A stretch of DNA of 64,000 bases from Parasponia andersonii (Eukaryota; Streptophyta; Magnoliopsida; Rosales; Cannabaceae): positions 336,273 to 400,272 of the forward strand of contig JXTB01000088.1 in NCBI GenBank assembly GCA_002914805.1, given 5' to 3'. Below the pieces are notes generated by a model. That model was not told the origin of the DNA. It saw only the letters and a program-made list of their open reading frames with translations, and ran no database searches. The position numbers and the translations under genes are program-made. Below are positions 48,680-61,700 of the stretch, piece after piece. Within the stretch, counting starts at the first letter, position 1. Every line of letters starts with the position of its first letter.

Positions 48680-50659
48680 TTATACCCTAGTTGTGATGAC
48701 AAGAAAGCTGAATAGCACTATCAAGTACGATCCCAGAACTAGAAGCAACAGTAGGTCGAATGTGACACTCGCAACCTGTAATAACACACTTGACCACATT
48801 ATCACTAAGCCAACAGAGACTAGTTTAAACAAAAGATGCACGATATACAATTCCCAAATCCATCTACATTCATCAAGTGTGAGACATAATAAGCAGCATG
48901 AAGCCATTTTAGGGCTTGATAATGAATTGGTGAACATAACTATAGTTGATACAGAACATAAAGGGCAAAGAAACTTAAACAAGCAAGCTAAGACTGCCCT
49001 AAAGCCCGAATAAACAATTGCTTTACAGCGTATAATCCAACAAGCAATCTATATCTCCAAGGAAAAAGAAAACGTCAAGACGAGAAATGGCACATTCAAG
49101 CACACTGCTAGCACCAAAATCACATGCAAATTTTACATTAGATTCATACCTGATATATGTTAAGCTTAGCTTTAGTTGAATCATAGAAAGTGAAGATTCC
49201 ATCAAACACTTCGTGTTGCATATTCACTTCGTGGGTATGATCTTCTAATTCCTGTCAATGGAAACAATAAGATGGATCAGAAGAAGATACAACAATAGCG
49301 GAGATCTTCTATTCAAAAGAAGACGTTTTGCTTTTGGATTAATATAATTAATTTGTTTTCCTTTGGTGATCTGTATTAATATCTTAAAGCAACAATCTTA
49401 TATTGAAAGAATAAATAAATAAAATATCTACCTAAAAACAATAAGAATCTAATAAAGAAACCATAACCAAAATATAACAGAGCTCAGTTGGTTAATGTCA
49501 TAAGTGAAAGATAAGGCCCTAAGTGAGAATCAGTTTTTGAATAAAAAGTAAAAGATTAACAAGACAAACAGAAAATTATATTTCCCTTCTTTTCACATAG
49601 ATTCTAGAAGAAAATAGGACTAGGTATTCAATTAATGAATATAATTCGTATATTAGCTTTGAGAAACTTATGTATCAATTAGTAGTTCATATGCATGTTT
49701 TTAAAGAGAAGTTTTCGATAGACACCAGTGCTATAGGTTAAATAAATAGTGGACATATAAGAAAATTAAACATAAGCATACAAAGAGATGTATAAACCTT
49801 TTTCAATGCCAAGATAAACGGATCATTCTTTGAAAGGAAAGGAGCCACTCGAGGTGTTCGTGACAACAACTCCAACCAAGATTTTATGTAAAAAGGATTT
49901 ACTGCTAAACTACTGTTGTCTGAAAAGATCTGAATGTTCTTTTCTTCGTAGCCATAAATATGCCTCTGCGTATGATAAAGGAAATTCATTATATCAGAAA
50001 GGAATTACTGATTTGAGAATTTAAACAATCATAATTTCATGTCCCATTTTTTCTTTTAAATATTAAAACAACATAACATCCTTCAATATTAACAAGTATT
50101 ATCATTTATTAATGCACATGTATCTCTAATCCTTCAATGTGCTGCAAAGGAATTTGCCTTGCTTTGATTTCTCTCCTAATTGGGGCATTTTATGTAAATG
50201 CAGTGCTGAATCTGCATTGTCATTGAGCTTCAATCTTATTGGCTCAGTTGGTAAAAAAGCTGCTAAAGTATCCTGATTCCTCGCACTAGAACTAGATGTG
50301 CTTCTCTGTTTGTTGAGAATTTTCAAGCTTATAAAGGTGAAGTCAAGCGCAAGAATCTTCGAGGTGCTCTGCTTAGGCACTTCTTAGGGCGCTATGACTG
50401 CAGCAAAACATTAATTTTCTTGAAGATTACTCTACAAACATTGATCTTCTCTGTGATAAAGGGCAGTTTTGAGCATCTTTTTGGGTCTTTCCTACAAAAG
50501 AATTTAGGAATTATCCTTTTTTGTCTGTTGTTAATAAACTGAGAAATATTGTCTTATCGTCTTTAGGTTTTTGGGACCCGTGGTTTCCCTTCCTGACTCT
50601 TTGACTTTTTTCCTTGTCTTCCCTTTTAATAATTTCTTGTTCCTTATCACAAAATACAA

Positions 50660-50699
<40 letters not shown>

Positions 50700-53600
50700 C
50701 TATTTCTTAATCTTCAAAGCGTTTTGCTTACCAATGTAACTAATGGAATAAAACATCATAATCAAGAGCATAACCTTACCGCAAGACTCTCAGCAATTAA
50801 CTTGACACTTCTGATGACTGCAGTTTCATTAACAAAATTTCTGCAGAAAACCAACACATTAGCAAGTGTTCATCTATAAATCAAAGTGAACTCTCCGCAA
50901 TAAGAGAAGTGAACGAGAAATGAAAACCTGCTGTCAACCAAACCACCCGTTCTTTCTAACAATTCAGGAGCAACAGAGAGTTCAGAGACAGTTGCAGCGG
51001 TAACTCTCAGCTTTGAAAATTGTTCATGCTCCCAAGCTACCTACAACATCTCAGCAACTTCGTCATCAGATCTAACAATAGATAACAGCAAAAGGCTAAG
51101 GCATAGCATCATAGAGCATTTCAGGATCTGTTCTAATATCATATCAGGTGCAGCCTGATAAATTAGAAGCTCATAGGACTAAACAAGAAACTTCATTTTT
51201 CTTTTCCCAATTTTCTTAGGTTCTACGGAAGTTATTGGCAATCACAAGAAGTTCAAATCAGATCTCTATCAACAACAAATGAAAATGACATCTGGTTCAA
51301 AAGAGGCTGGAAAGGAGATGATGACTACGGTAATAACCAGAACGACGCCAATCATGAAATTAAACTTCCTAAAAGATTTATTGAAAGTCAATTTATTTTC
51401 TCGAGTTCCAGAACTCTTAAGCATTGATTTACGCGTCAAAATCATCTCTAACTTGTATCAACAAAAAAGTTAACATAACTTCTATGATAATCTAAAATTC
51501 TTCCTTATCAACAAAGTGAAATTATTAATTACCATAAAGTACCATGAATAACTACTTACTCGAGGATTTGAAATGTTTATTTTCTTGTGCTTCAGACCCA
51601 ATTCAACACCCAATTCTTCTGCTACATTAGAGAAACCCTGTAAAAAAAAAAAAAACGACAAACAACAATATTCATCAGACAAAGATTCAGCAGTTCAGCG
51701 AGAGAACAATTCCATACCAGATATGGTAAACTTTTTCAGCTTACTTCAAAAATTTGCTTTATGTAGGCATTTTCTGGAGGCTTAGAAACATGTATCCATA
51801 ATTTATTATCCCATGAGCCTATACTGTTCAAACAAATGGCATAGTCAATACTCTCACGAAGACGTTGATCAAAGCTCCGAAGCCACTGCATTATGTAAAT
51901 TTGATGATAAGTGACCACAACCAAGAATATTTGCAAAATTAAGTAAATCAAGTAGTTAATAATTTTAACTTTATTTTTTTCTAATGAGTACCTTATGCGT
52001 TCCATTGTAGTTATAGGGTCCACCGGAAGTCAACCCGAAAAGTAAATTGTACCTCCCTCTTGTTTTGGGATTTGAATAAAGAATAGAAAACAACCTAGCA
52101 ATTTCTAGAAGTGCCACAGCGCCACTTCCATTGCTATCACTTCCCACTGATAAAGCCTACAAATATGAATTTTCTCAAACCATGGTAAAGCTCATAGAAG
52201 TTTATTTTATTTTTCAAATCTCATAAGAGTTACATACTGGAGAAGCCCCGAAAGTGTCGTATGATGCCACTATAGCAATAGTTGGAAGTTGATTATCTCC
52301 TTCTGCTTTCAATCCTGGCAACCATCCCTGTAATCCATTCAGAATAGTAGTACAGATATCAAACACAATCTAGGATACTAAACACCGTCATAAGAGTAGC
52401 AGACTCAATAATTAACTGAAAAAACTCGAGCAAGTTTCTCTTATGTTGACTAATTAAAACTGAAGAAAGCTGTTATTACAGTTGCAAAATGATTCTAATC
52501 AATGGGCCTGTTTGGCATAGATTTCAAAGATCTTCTAGGCTTTAAAGATCTTTTAGGAGTTTTTAAAAGATCTTTTTTTATTCAAAGAATCTTTTATAAG
52601 AAACATAGACCCACCATCTTTTGCGGGAAGATCTTTTAATACTTTTACTTCAAGAAGTAAAAGTTATCCCGAACGGGCCCAATATCCAAGATGACTTAGC
52701 AGTGCAACAAAAGCTAAATCATCAACACTATGTTCTTAATACCTATTTTTTGTAGAAACAATTATCTTGCAGATAGGAAATGAAACTAAAATGGGTTCCA
52801 ACATATCAGACCACCTTATAGATGCTTTGCAATCTAGATTGCTATTTGGAAGTTTAACTTTATTAGGAGGTATTAAGAGTTACTCAACCCACACTATTAG
52901 ATGCAAAAATCTCAAAGCATAGAGGTGCAATGGAAGTTCTGTAATTTCAGCACTGAGAACAAGAAAAAGATAAATTCAAGAAAGTTATTGTGAAAGTATC
53001 TTTTTGTACTTCAATGGGGGCTGACAATCAAATGGTGTGGTATCATAACAGAAATAACATCACCCACATTCATAACCTCATAGAAAATCAAGATAGAATT
53101 AAGGATAACAACATGGCAGAAATACAGCATTTAAATTCTACTGAGTAAAACTTTTTTTTTCTCTGAGGCCCGTCCAGGGCAAGGGGACTGCTTTGAGGTA
53201 ACCCATGCAATTGCAAGGACCACAAAGGCGGAAAGTGTATAAAGCATTCTATATTTATTACGTAGCCAACACAAAAACAAGACATTGCTCCCAAGGAGCA
53301 AGCTGCACTTTTAGCAACAATGAATGGGAAGATTTAGCTTGCAGCAAGAGTCCGCCACCAGTGCAAACCAACCACCACTCACACACAATATGTTCTAGAA
53401 GGTAGATCTTTGGTTTTATAAATATACATTGTAAATGCACCTGGACTGTAAATGCAAGCCAAAAAAGCGAAAGCTACAAAGCCTCTCCCTATGGAATAGC
53501 CACGTTCACGGCATAGCTAAAGAATCTAAGGAACAATAAAGCTACTTATAATGTATGGCAGAAAAAAAGTTGGCAAACACATAATATGCAATGAAATATT

Positions 53601-56600
53601 GGTAAATCTAGGATTAAAAAAGCTTTCATTCTTTATTTTGGCCTGTTAGTGTTAACTTCATCATATATGATATGACGCCGCAAAACAAACTTCAACCATC
53701 GTTCACTAGGTGGAAAGAATCCCACAAGGAAATTGAAATTGAGACCAGGGAAAGAACACATCGTATTCTTCATGGTCATTGTCTTTCGCCAAGCTGCAAC
53801 AATACATCCACTTAGGGGAAATCTTATGGCTGTATTAGATATGTCAAACTTTAGGAACATCATGAAATGTCTAGGAGAAGTCAAATTCACAACTGAACTT
53901 CAACTCGAAACTGTAACTGACGAGTCTTTCTAACTCTTGAATTATGTGTTATATGCATCCTTAACACAAAGAAACAATCTCTTTTGTTTTTTTCTTCCCC
54001 CCGCCCCCCTAAGGATACAAATGTAATTACTAAAAGTAAAACCAAAACCGCTTGAGTTTGACTGCTGCACAAAAGCACAGTACCTACATGATTCACATAT
54101 ATAGTCCAGGTATGCAGGAGTAAAAACTAATAATAACCTGGACCAGTTCTAGAAGAAACAGAACGAACACTACCTTCTCATATGACTGATGGTTTGAAAC
54201 ATAATATAATAAAGTTACAGATGTACGCCAGCAGCTATCATCGAAGTCATCACAACATTGAGAAACGCAGCTCTAAGAAAACTTCTAAATGATACAATAT
54301 CAGATTAAAAAAAAGTATGCAAACAACATTTTGACAAAGACCCAGAAAGCACCTCCCTGAAGGCCACAGTAGAAACCCTAAAAAGAAATCAAATTGAAAA
54401 TTTCCAAAGCAACGATTAAGTCCTTAGTTATTAATGTCCATTTAAAAAGTAGAACATGACACACTACATCGCATTAACCTGGTTAAGTTATATAAAAAAA
54501 GCTCAAGATTAAGATTTTATTTCAAAGTGGTTAATAAAGGTATTCACCCACACAAACATTCAGACCCGGAATAAGTTCCATTAACAGCAAAATAAAACCA
54601 CAAATTTAGAACGGTCGTATAACCTGAAATCTGTAAGAATACTATGATATTCGTGGATATCAAATAAATTATTCCTCCAATGCACATTTATTTCCAACAA
54701 GAAAACAAATCTATGCCATTTCAGGAAAAAGAAAACTGATAAAAACAAATGAAATAGGTCATGTACCTGAATGTTTGTTATGGTGGGTGATGCGAGCTTT
54801 TTAGGTTCAGGCACTGAAACAACCAGCTTATATCTGCGGAACATTCCACCACCAAATGCAAGATCGGTGATTACAAAACATTATTTCTCAACCTATCTCA
54901 AGTAGTAAAAGCATGAGTACTTTTTTTCAGTGAGAAGGCAAATGTGCATTATCATTAATATAACTAAAATGCGCTACAGTAGTACTCTCTCCCTTTCTCT
55001 CAACACTAAGACTCTTGAGCCTTATGTTTAATGTGGAAACCAGCATATAATGATAAATCCATATTCAACGAACTTTGCAGAAGAAGAGAGGGAATGCTTC
55101 ATCTGTTGTGTAAAGATTTTTCCTTCCTCAGGTGAAGAGTAGATTATCAAAAACAGAGATATACATCCACAAACTAGGAGGCAAGTCCCACAGGGACTTA
55201 GGTGCAATGAACGAAAAAATAAATAAAAATAAATAATTGAATAACTTTGCATTCCCACAGAAACTATAAACTGAGTCTGCATTGTATCTTTTTGTTAGCT
55301 TGTATATAAAAAAAGATGCCAAGTTTACACAAATTAGGCTTGTAGTTATGCTTATTGCCAACTACTTAAATAGCAGTAATAGGCAGCATCTTTCCACCAC
55401 CCGTGTAAAACACTATGAAGTATACAGGATGGATTCATTAATCTACATCAAATGGTTCAGCCAAAACTAATCTGCATCTGCTGGTAAAATTGGGACTTCA
55501 GAAAGACATGCAAGCCTCATAAGTCATCTTCCACTTTCTCTAATAGTAAACTATACATCTCTTAATACAAACATCATTCTTTCTCTTTCTGATTTATTAA
55601 TCTAACCCCCACCAAGACTCACATCCCCCTAACCCTAATTCAGGGAAAAAATAATAATAATAATAATAATAAATAAAATCCACCAAGACTGTACAACATT
55701 CTCAAGCAAACTTGAATCAGCCAACTTTACAAAAACATAGTCCCAAGATTCTAAACACACCTCCAAAAAGAATTATCCAATGTTATATGCTACACACAAA
55801 AAAAAAAGCAGCCAAAAATTTACCAAAAAAGATATATTTGCTTAAATAACACTCTAGATTGACTCTCCAGATAAGAAGTCATAATTTGATGGCAAAAAAG
55901 TTAAACTTTTACCCGCCAGTAGTTGCAGTGGCAGGTTGACCAGTGGCGTCATTCTTCTTAATATCAGCCAAAACAGCTTCAATATCACTATCCTCAAAAG
56001 TAAAATACACAGGATACTGTTACAGAACACATCAGAAAACAAATATCCATTAGAAACTATGGGATCTCAAAAATAAAGTATTATTTGAGCAGCACCACAA
56101 AAGGTAACGCAATGTTGCTAGAACACAAAGATAAATTTCTTTAATACAGTAATAGTCCAACTTTAGTACCATATAGCAACCTATCACACTAAGCAATAAA
56201 ATTATATCAAGAAAGAATTACTAAGGTAAGAATAGAAGTTGGAAAATTGATGTTTCTTTGAGCATATGTCAATCATTGAAACAGAACTCACTTCAAAGTT
56301 GTTATGAGATTAGTGGTGCTGGTGCCTGATGTGTGGGCACATGGTGAGAGTGTACAGACTCCAGGCAAGTGCTCAACAAGTTTTCTCAAATAGATACAGG
56401 ATTTAGTGGTTCTTACGGACTACTGGCAACATTAGGGTTGAAATTCTGCCCGATTACAAGCAGGACAATGTAAGTGATTTTACATTTTATGCTAGTTTGG
56501 GTTTGAATTCTCCCAACAAAAACAAGACAGGAAAAGAGGAGGGGAGTAAACAACAAATTGAAAGAAATAAAATGAATTCTTAGAAGGTATGATCATTAGA

Positions 56601-58044
56601 TGCAGATATAATCAGCACGTACCAATAGAGTAACCATAGAATGAGGATAAAAAATGAGTGTACTATAAAAATATTAATCTAACATGGTTCAAATGATACT
56701 CAGAATAAGATTAAAAAGACAAATAAATAGATGCACAAGCCAATGGGGGATGGGGCAATTATGGATATGACATCATTGCAAGGATTTAGCTTCTTGAATT
56801 GGACTAAAGCTTAACTTGGAAAATTGACGTGAAGACCACTTATCTATTGAGTTGAAAAAGTGACGAATTATAAAATTCAATACATAGCTGAGACCATCAA
56901 CAAGCCACATAACAGCATTCACTAGAAGAGCAAGTTAGCTAAAGGGATGCAATATTCTTTCCATAGCATGCAGATATTAACGATAACAAAATTCACATAA
57001 CAAAATAAATGAAGTATGTTAATACTTAATTGCCAAGCAATAAATGAAGCTAGAAGCAATAGAATTCAGAACTGAGAACAACAATTATGTACACGTAGAC
57101 ACCATAAACAAGTCAGAGGGCTGCTATTGCTAAACGGCAGATGTATCGAGCTTAAAAGAATTTACTCACGGGTATATTGGAGTATATGAGTAATTGTTCA
57201 AGTTCTTCAAGTACTTTCTTGATGTGCTCGCTTCCGTGATCTTGATGATTACTCCCTACGCCGTCTTTACTCTCGAAATTAAACATCTGGGGAAGCAGAA
57301 ACAGCAACCCTCCAAGAGGTTGTCTTTGAGAAATATATTCTGCAACATAAAAAAGAAACCCAAGACAGCAAATTCTTCAGCCAACTTATCAAAAATACTT
57401 GAAGCCTATTACAGTTCAAAATCAACACAACCAAATACTCTACTTAGCTAGATCCCCATGGCGCATAAAACAAATTCAATTCAATACAAGATCTCTTCAT
57501 ACAGGTACAATCTAGAAATTTCAAAACAACCCCATTATTGAGTCATATTTTCAAAACAACCCCACCATGTAGAAGCATATTTATCAATCAAAGCCTAGTA
57601 CTTGAACCCCAAAAAAAAAAAAAAAAAGCAAAATTGCAAAATCTCAATATCTCAATATCTCGGACTAGAAAAAATACACTTGGTTACAATCGGTTTCGAC
57701 TAGTTAAACTAATTTAGATCTAGGGAGATTAAAAGGGTAGATCAAATGAAGTCGTTACCTTTGACGAAGGAGATATTGAGGTCACGGAGTGGGATGATGA
57801 GGACGGTACGGGAGAGATCGGAGGAGGGAGGGAAATGGAGAGAAGCGGCGTGGTGATTGAGCCCAGCAAGACGAGATCCGAAGGGGACACCGGAGATGTC
57901 GTACTGGATGAGGCGGTAGACATCGACGACGGTGGCGGCATCGCAGAGCTCGACGCAAGCGAGGAGAAGGAGGAAGAGCTCCATCACTGGGTACACTGAC
58001 TCCATTACTTGGCGCCCACGGCCTCTCCTTTGGGGAGCCATCAT
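48680..58044 (-). CDS. NCLN: Nicalin, ER membrane protein of the BOS/multipass translocon (13 exons, complete)
   Basis: Exons on the minus strand: 58044-57759, 57339-57170, 56016-55913, 54833-54767, 52327-52238, 52156-51992, 51885-51745, 51637-51560, 51040-50928, 50840-50780, 49965-49798, 49251-49150, 48775-48680. All introns are GT-AG and the phases join without a break, giving 1641 bases (546 residues and TAA), close to the family length of about 560. The start is the first of two adjacent ATGs. Residues about 14-33 are a hydrophobic signal/anchor, followed by CDAATVVDVYRLIQYDISG, a nicalin hallmark. The central M28-peptidase-like fold holds IAIVASYDTFGASP and GSDSNGSGAVALLE (about residues 221-256). 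A C-terminal membrane segment spans residues about 519-542. Nicalin lacks peptidase activity; with NOMO and TMEM147 it forms the complex behind Sec61 that helps insert multipass proteins. Here SYD stands where aminopeptidases have a metal-binding H-D motif, in line with loss of catalysis. Confidence 0.95.
50661..50699. repeat. (TA)n(TG)n microsatellite in nicalin intron 10
   Basis: A compound dinucleotide repeat, about seven TA then twelve TG units, between exons 10 and 11. Confidence 0.95.
52504..52680. mobile_element. MITE (177 bp) in nicalin intron 4
   Basis: The left end GGGCCTGTTTGGCATAG and the reversed right end GGGCCCGTTCGGGATAA are imperfect inverted repeats. AAT at 52501-52503 and 52681-52683 could be a 3-bp target duplication. 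Termini starting GGGCCTGTTTGG occur in Tourist-like (PIF/Harbinger) plant MITEs, though their usual duplication is TTA/TAA. The body holds several AAGATCTT palindromes. It lies about 180 bases upstream of exon 5 within a 2.4 kb intron and does not disturb splice sites. Confidence 0.6.
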
Positions 58045-58220
58045 TGAACAAAACTTTTGATTTCTCTCTCAGATTCACTTGACGGACTGTTTGAGAGAGA
58101 AACACTACAAACTACTACTAAAATATTCTTCCAACACTTAAAATCTCAATCTCTCTCTCTCTCTCTCTCGTTTATTTTGGATTTTTATTTTCCTCTTTTC
58201 CTCCGTAAGTTTTTTTTTTT
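58045..58220 (-). promoter_or_regulatory. Nicalin 5' leader and proximal promoter region
   Basis: Upstream of the nicalin start codon (to the right on the plus strand) lies a (CT)n run at about 58150-58170 (GA on the coding strand), then a T-run of about 27 bases near 58209-58237. CT/GA tracts are common in plant leaders and core promoters. No clear TATA box was placed. Confidence 0.4.
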
Positions 58221-58468
58221 TTTTTTTTTTTTTTTTAAGGAGGCCAGAAGAATTTCTTATGGGATTGTTATTTTTCACTTTTTTAAACAAATAAATAATT
58301 TTATAGATAAACGGGAATAATTGAGATGATTTAAATCTCTCCTGCCCGCACGCTCACATAAGAATTACTTAATTTCAAAGTTCAAAATAGAACAATTTAG
58401 GTGGTCACAAATTTAGTTTGAGTGATAACTAGTGCCTCTAATATTGAGCTCCCCAACCCAATGTTAAA

Positions 58469-58491
58469 ATATATATATATATATATATATA
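58469..58491. repeat. (AT)n microsatellite
   Basis: About eleven AT units in AT-rich DNA upstream of nicalin. Confidence 0.95.
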
Positions 58492-58669
58492 TGACAATTT
58501 ATTATAGGGACATAGTTATAACAGGGGTGTGTCCTTGCCCCTATATAAGACCCTCTCTTTTTTAGTCATTACAAACATTTTTGTTTACTTTTGCGAGACA
58601 CAAATAAAAAACGTGATCGGGTCCATCAAAAGGACACAATATAGTTGCTAATACGAGAGAAAAATAGAA

Positions 58670-59070
58670 GATTGTGTTTAACGAGATGACATGATCCACA
58701 TGGGATAATACAAGGCCTTCGGCTATTGAGCTTAGGCAAACTGTCTGTCATATTGTACCCTTAAGAATTAAGTCGTGGAAGGAGGTTGAAGACCATGAGA
58801 AGAAGAAGGAAATGGTTAACAAGAAAAAGGCGATTTCTGATGTACTCTAATTTATTTGCTTGAACTGATATTGTTACTTCTATTGATCTAATAATTTTAT
58901 TTTTCTTATAGTAAAAGTTTGTGTAAAGAGTACGGTAGAATGAATACTAATCCTAAAGTTATGAAGACTAAAAGGCACAAAGACACTGAAGACCAATCTG
59001 TTTGACTGTGGCTTTGTGATTATTGGAGTATTGCGGAGTTTAAGATTTAAAAATTCAATAATTGGCTATC
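58670..59070 (+). pseudogene. Relic of an En/Spm-like (Ptta-type) plant transposase-associated gene
   Basis: Broken frames read LRQTVCHIVPLRIKSWKEV (about 58730-58785) with a following lysine- and glutamate-rich stretch, and further on VWLWLCDYWSIAEFK-like sequence (about 58998-59044, across a TGA). Spacing and pattern (a P-L-SWK motif, then a W-LCD-W/F motif before a K/N-rich tail) resemble the plant Ptta/En/Spm accessory protein domain. At least two in-frame stops or frame changes are present, so it is not functional. Identification is by motif memory only. Confidence 0.4.
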
Positions 59071-61384
59071 ATGATTTTTTCATAAAAAATAAAGTAACTT
59101 TTTTCCAATTCTGATCTTTGTTCTTTTTCTTCTAAATATTTGCTATAGTTAATGGCCTTTTAGTTAGTATTTCAACGTTAAAATGGCACTCCTCGTAGTA
59201 GTATTTACCTTTTTTTTTCTAACGTATTTCCTTCACTATCGTCGATATGAATATCATAAATAATTTTTTATTTTATGATTGGAGGAGAAATCTATAATAA
59301 ATACAAAGAATCGTAGCAATAAACTCTTTCCAAATTGTCAGGGATCAAAGAATATGGTTGCTCCACCCCCATTTTTTACTAAGTTATTTAATTTACTTCT
59401 ATCTTAATTACGATCTTAATTACAAGAGACAAAAAAATCAATTAAGCTACTAACACATATTTAAGACCATATAGTCATACATGATGCTCTGTAGATTGTG
59501 GCCTTAATCTATGCACTTATTTCTGTGTTATTAGCTTGGTTTAAACTCAGAATTATTACGATGCAAGGAATATTTTGATCACAATTTATGATTTTAATGA
59601 AATGGTCACGAAAGAAAAGGGACCACCTTTTGCAAATGCTTTTGTATCTCTAGGCATGACTACCGTTGAAACATCGAGATCCTTTGTTCTGTTAAAAATA
59701 TTGTACTTGGGAAAGTATGAATCCATAATCTCTCAATGCAGCATTTTAAATAACTTGGAATGGTATGAACTTCTGTACAATTGCCTTAATTACTTCATGT
59801 TTTCCTATTGCAAAAAGATCCTGTTACAAATGCGTTTACAGGTACAATTGTGCATTTTTTTGTAGCACACATTGGACAACAGAAAAAAGTTGGATGAATG
59901 AGGAGACTAAAAAACGCTAAGTTACCCTGTACAAATCTTTTTATAATGTTAATAATTGTAGTATCAAATTAACTAAGGAGAATGTAGATCTAGCTAAATC
60001 TAGATGGCTTAGAAGTAGTCATTCTAACTTGTCAAAAAACGCCACGTTACCTTTACAATTTTATATTTTTTTATAGTGTTAATAATTGTAATATCACGTT
60101 AACTAAGTGATATCAAAACATATATGAGTACTTCTTCAGTGGGTATCCCATTATTTATGCATTAATGAGTATTTTCGTTCTGAATTGTTGCAATTTGAAT
60201 GAACGGCTATAATAAAATTAGTAATGTATCAAAAAATTTGATATAATTAATGAGTATATTATTTTAGAGAGTAATTCATTTCTAAAAGTAATGAATAACC
60301 TGTTTATGACTTGATGATTTGAATATGTATTTCTATTTATTTCTCTCTTTTTATAAGAAGTGACAAATTAACACTATCAAGTGGACTATTTTCCCTTTTT
60401 TTTATTTCTTTTAAAGATATTATTTTAAACCATTATTGATACACATTCATGGAGAAAAAAAAAATTCCATAAGATTATAGATGTAATTCATACAAGATAA
60501 AATTGGAAGAGTATGAGAATAGGAAGTTGCTATAGCAAGTTAAAAAAAATACCTATGTATGGAGCAAAACCAAAAATACTTATTAAAAACTCTTTTTTTT
60601 TTTTGTATAGTATCACTTTTATATTTTGTATTCTGACACTTTGATTGATTTATATTTTGTGTTTTGATTATTATTAACATTAACCCTTACATTTAAAATT
60701 TGTTACAAATTTATACCATGATACTAATTTAGAGCAGCTAATTTACTAAGATGATTTAATAAACTTATTCTCAGATAAGTTTTTATATATTTTATTTTTA
60801 ATTTTTTAAATAGCATATTGATAAATTAACTGCTATAAATTGCATCAGGATATAAATTTTTAACAAATTTAAAATCTAAAGGTCAATATTGATAATAACT
60901 AAAACAAAAGATATTATTTGAACAAAGTGTCAAAATACAAGATATAAAAATAATAATATCCATTATATATATAGATATATGTATATATAGGTTTCCAATC
61001 TAATAGGTTTTTATTTATTTATTTGTGGGTATTTATTTTTTAACCGTTAATAATTATCATAATTTGAATTGTCTATTATTAATATTTTTTTCTCTCTATC
61101 TTTCACTATAAAAAATACATGTGATAAATTTTAGTTGAGCAAAATAATACTTATGAATATTAATCAGGAAAAACAATACATATAAATAAGAATAAGTAAG
61201 AAAAAAAAAAAAAAAACCTGCTGAATTAGTGCCTAACGAGAATGTAGATCTAATTAGCTAAATTTAGATGCACTAGTCATTCTAATTTGTCCTTTTGGAT
61301 TAGTTCGACGTTTCTTGCTACTAAAATTGAGCACTGGGGTGCACTACTTTCAATAAAGTTTTGTTGGCCATCCGATATTTTATT
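59071..61384. other. AT-rich intergenic DNA with short direct repeats
   Basis: A 96-codon frame at 59575-59865 has no recognised motif. Sequence containing GAGAATGTAGATCTA and TAGTCATTCTAA occurs twice, at about 59980-60035 and 61239-61295. The phrase GTTAATAATTGTA followed by TATCA and GTTAACTAAG-like sequence also recurs (59947 and 60079). Otherwise there are A/T runs. Confidence 0.45.
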
Positions 61385-61700
61385 TTATTGGACTTTTTAG
61401 CTAAACGGTCAAATTTCGGCATGGTTTGCAAAAAGATCTTTTTTTTTTTTTAAATAGTTAAATTTTGAAAATTATTTAAAAATGATCATTTTCATATTTA
61501 GTATATCAAAATATCTTAATTTGTATTTTAAAAATTTTTCAAAAATTATTTTATTTTATAAAAAAATAGATCAAATAAAAAATAATTATTTATCAAAATA
61601 AAATTGTGAAACAGTCATTTATTAAATAGGTGTAAAAAAACAGCCATTGGTTAAATTGATCTTAAAAAAATGTCATTTCTTATAAATACTTTATTTTATT
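61385..61700. repeat. Dispersed AT-rich repeat, copy 2
   Basis: It matches 46050-46400 in order and orientation, starting near GGACTTTTTAGCTAAACGGTC and ending GTCATTTCTTATAAATAC. Many small differences point to an old family. Confidence 0.72.

Noticed and set aside
50126-50560. Moderately complex sequence in nicalin intron 10 that looked exon-like or like an inserted fragment
   Set aside because: Frames are short, no motif is recognised, and the flanking nicalin exons already join in phase without it.
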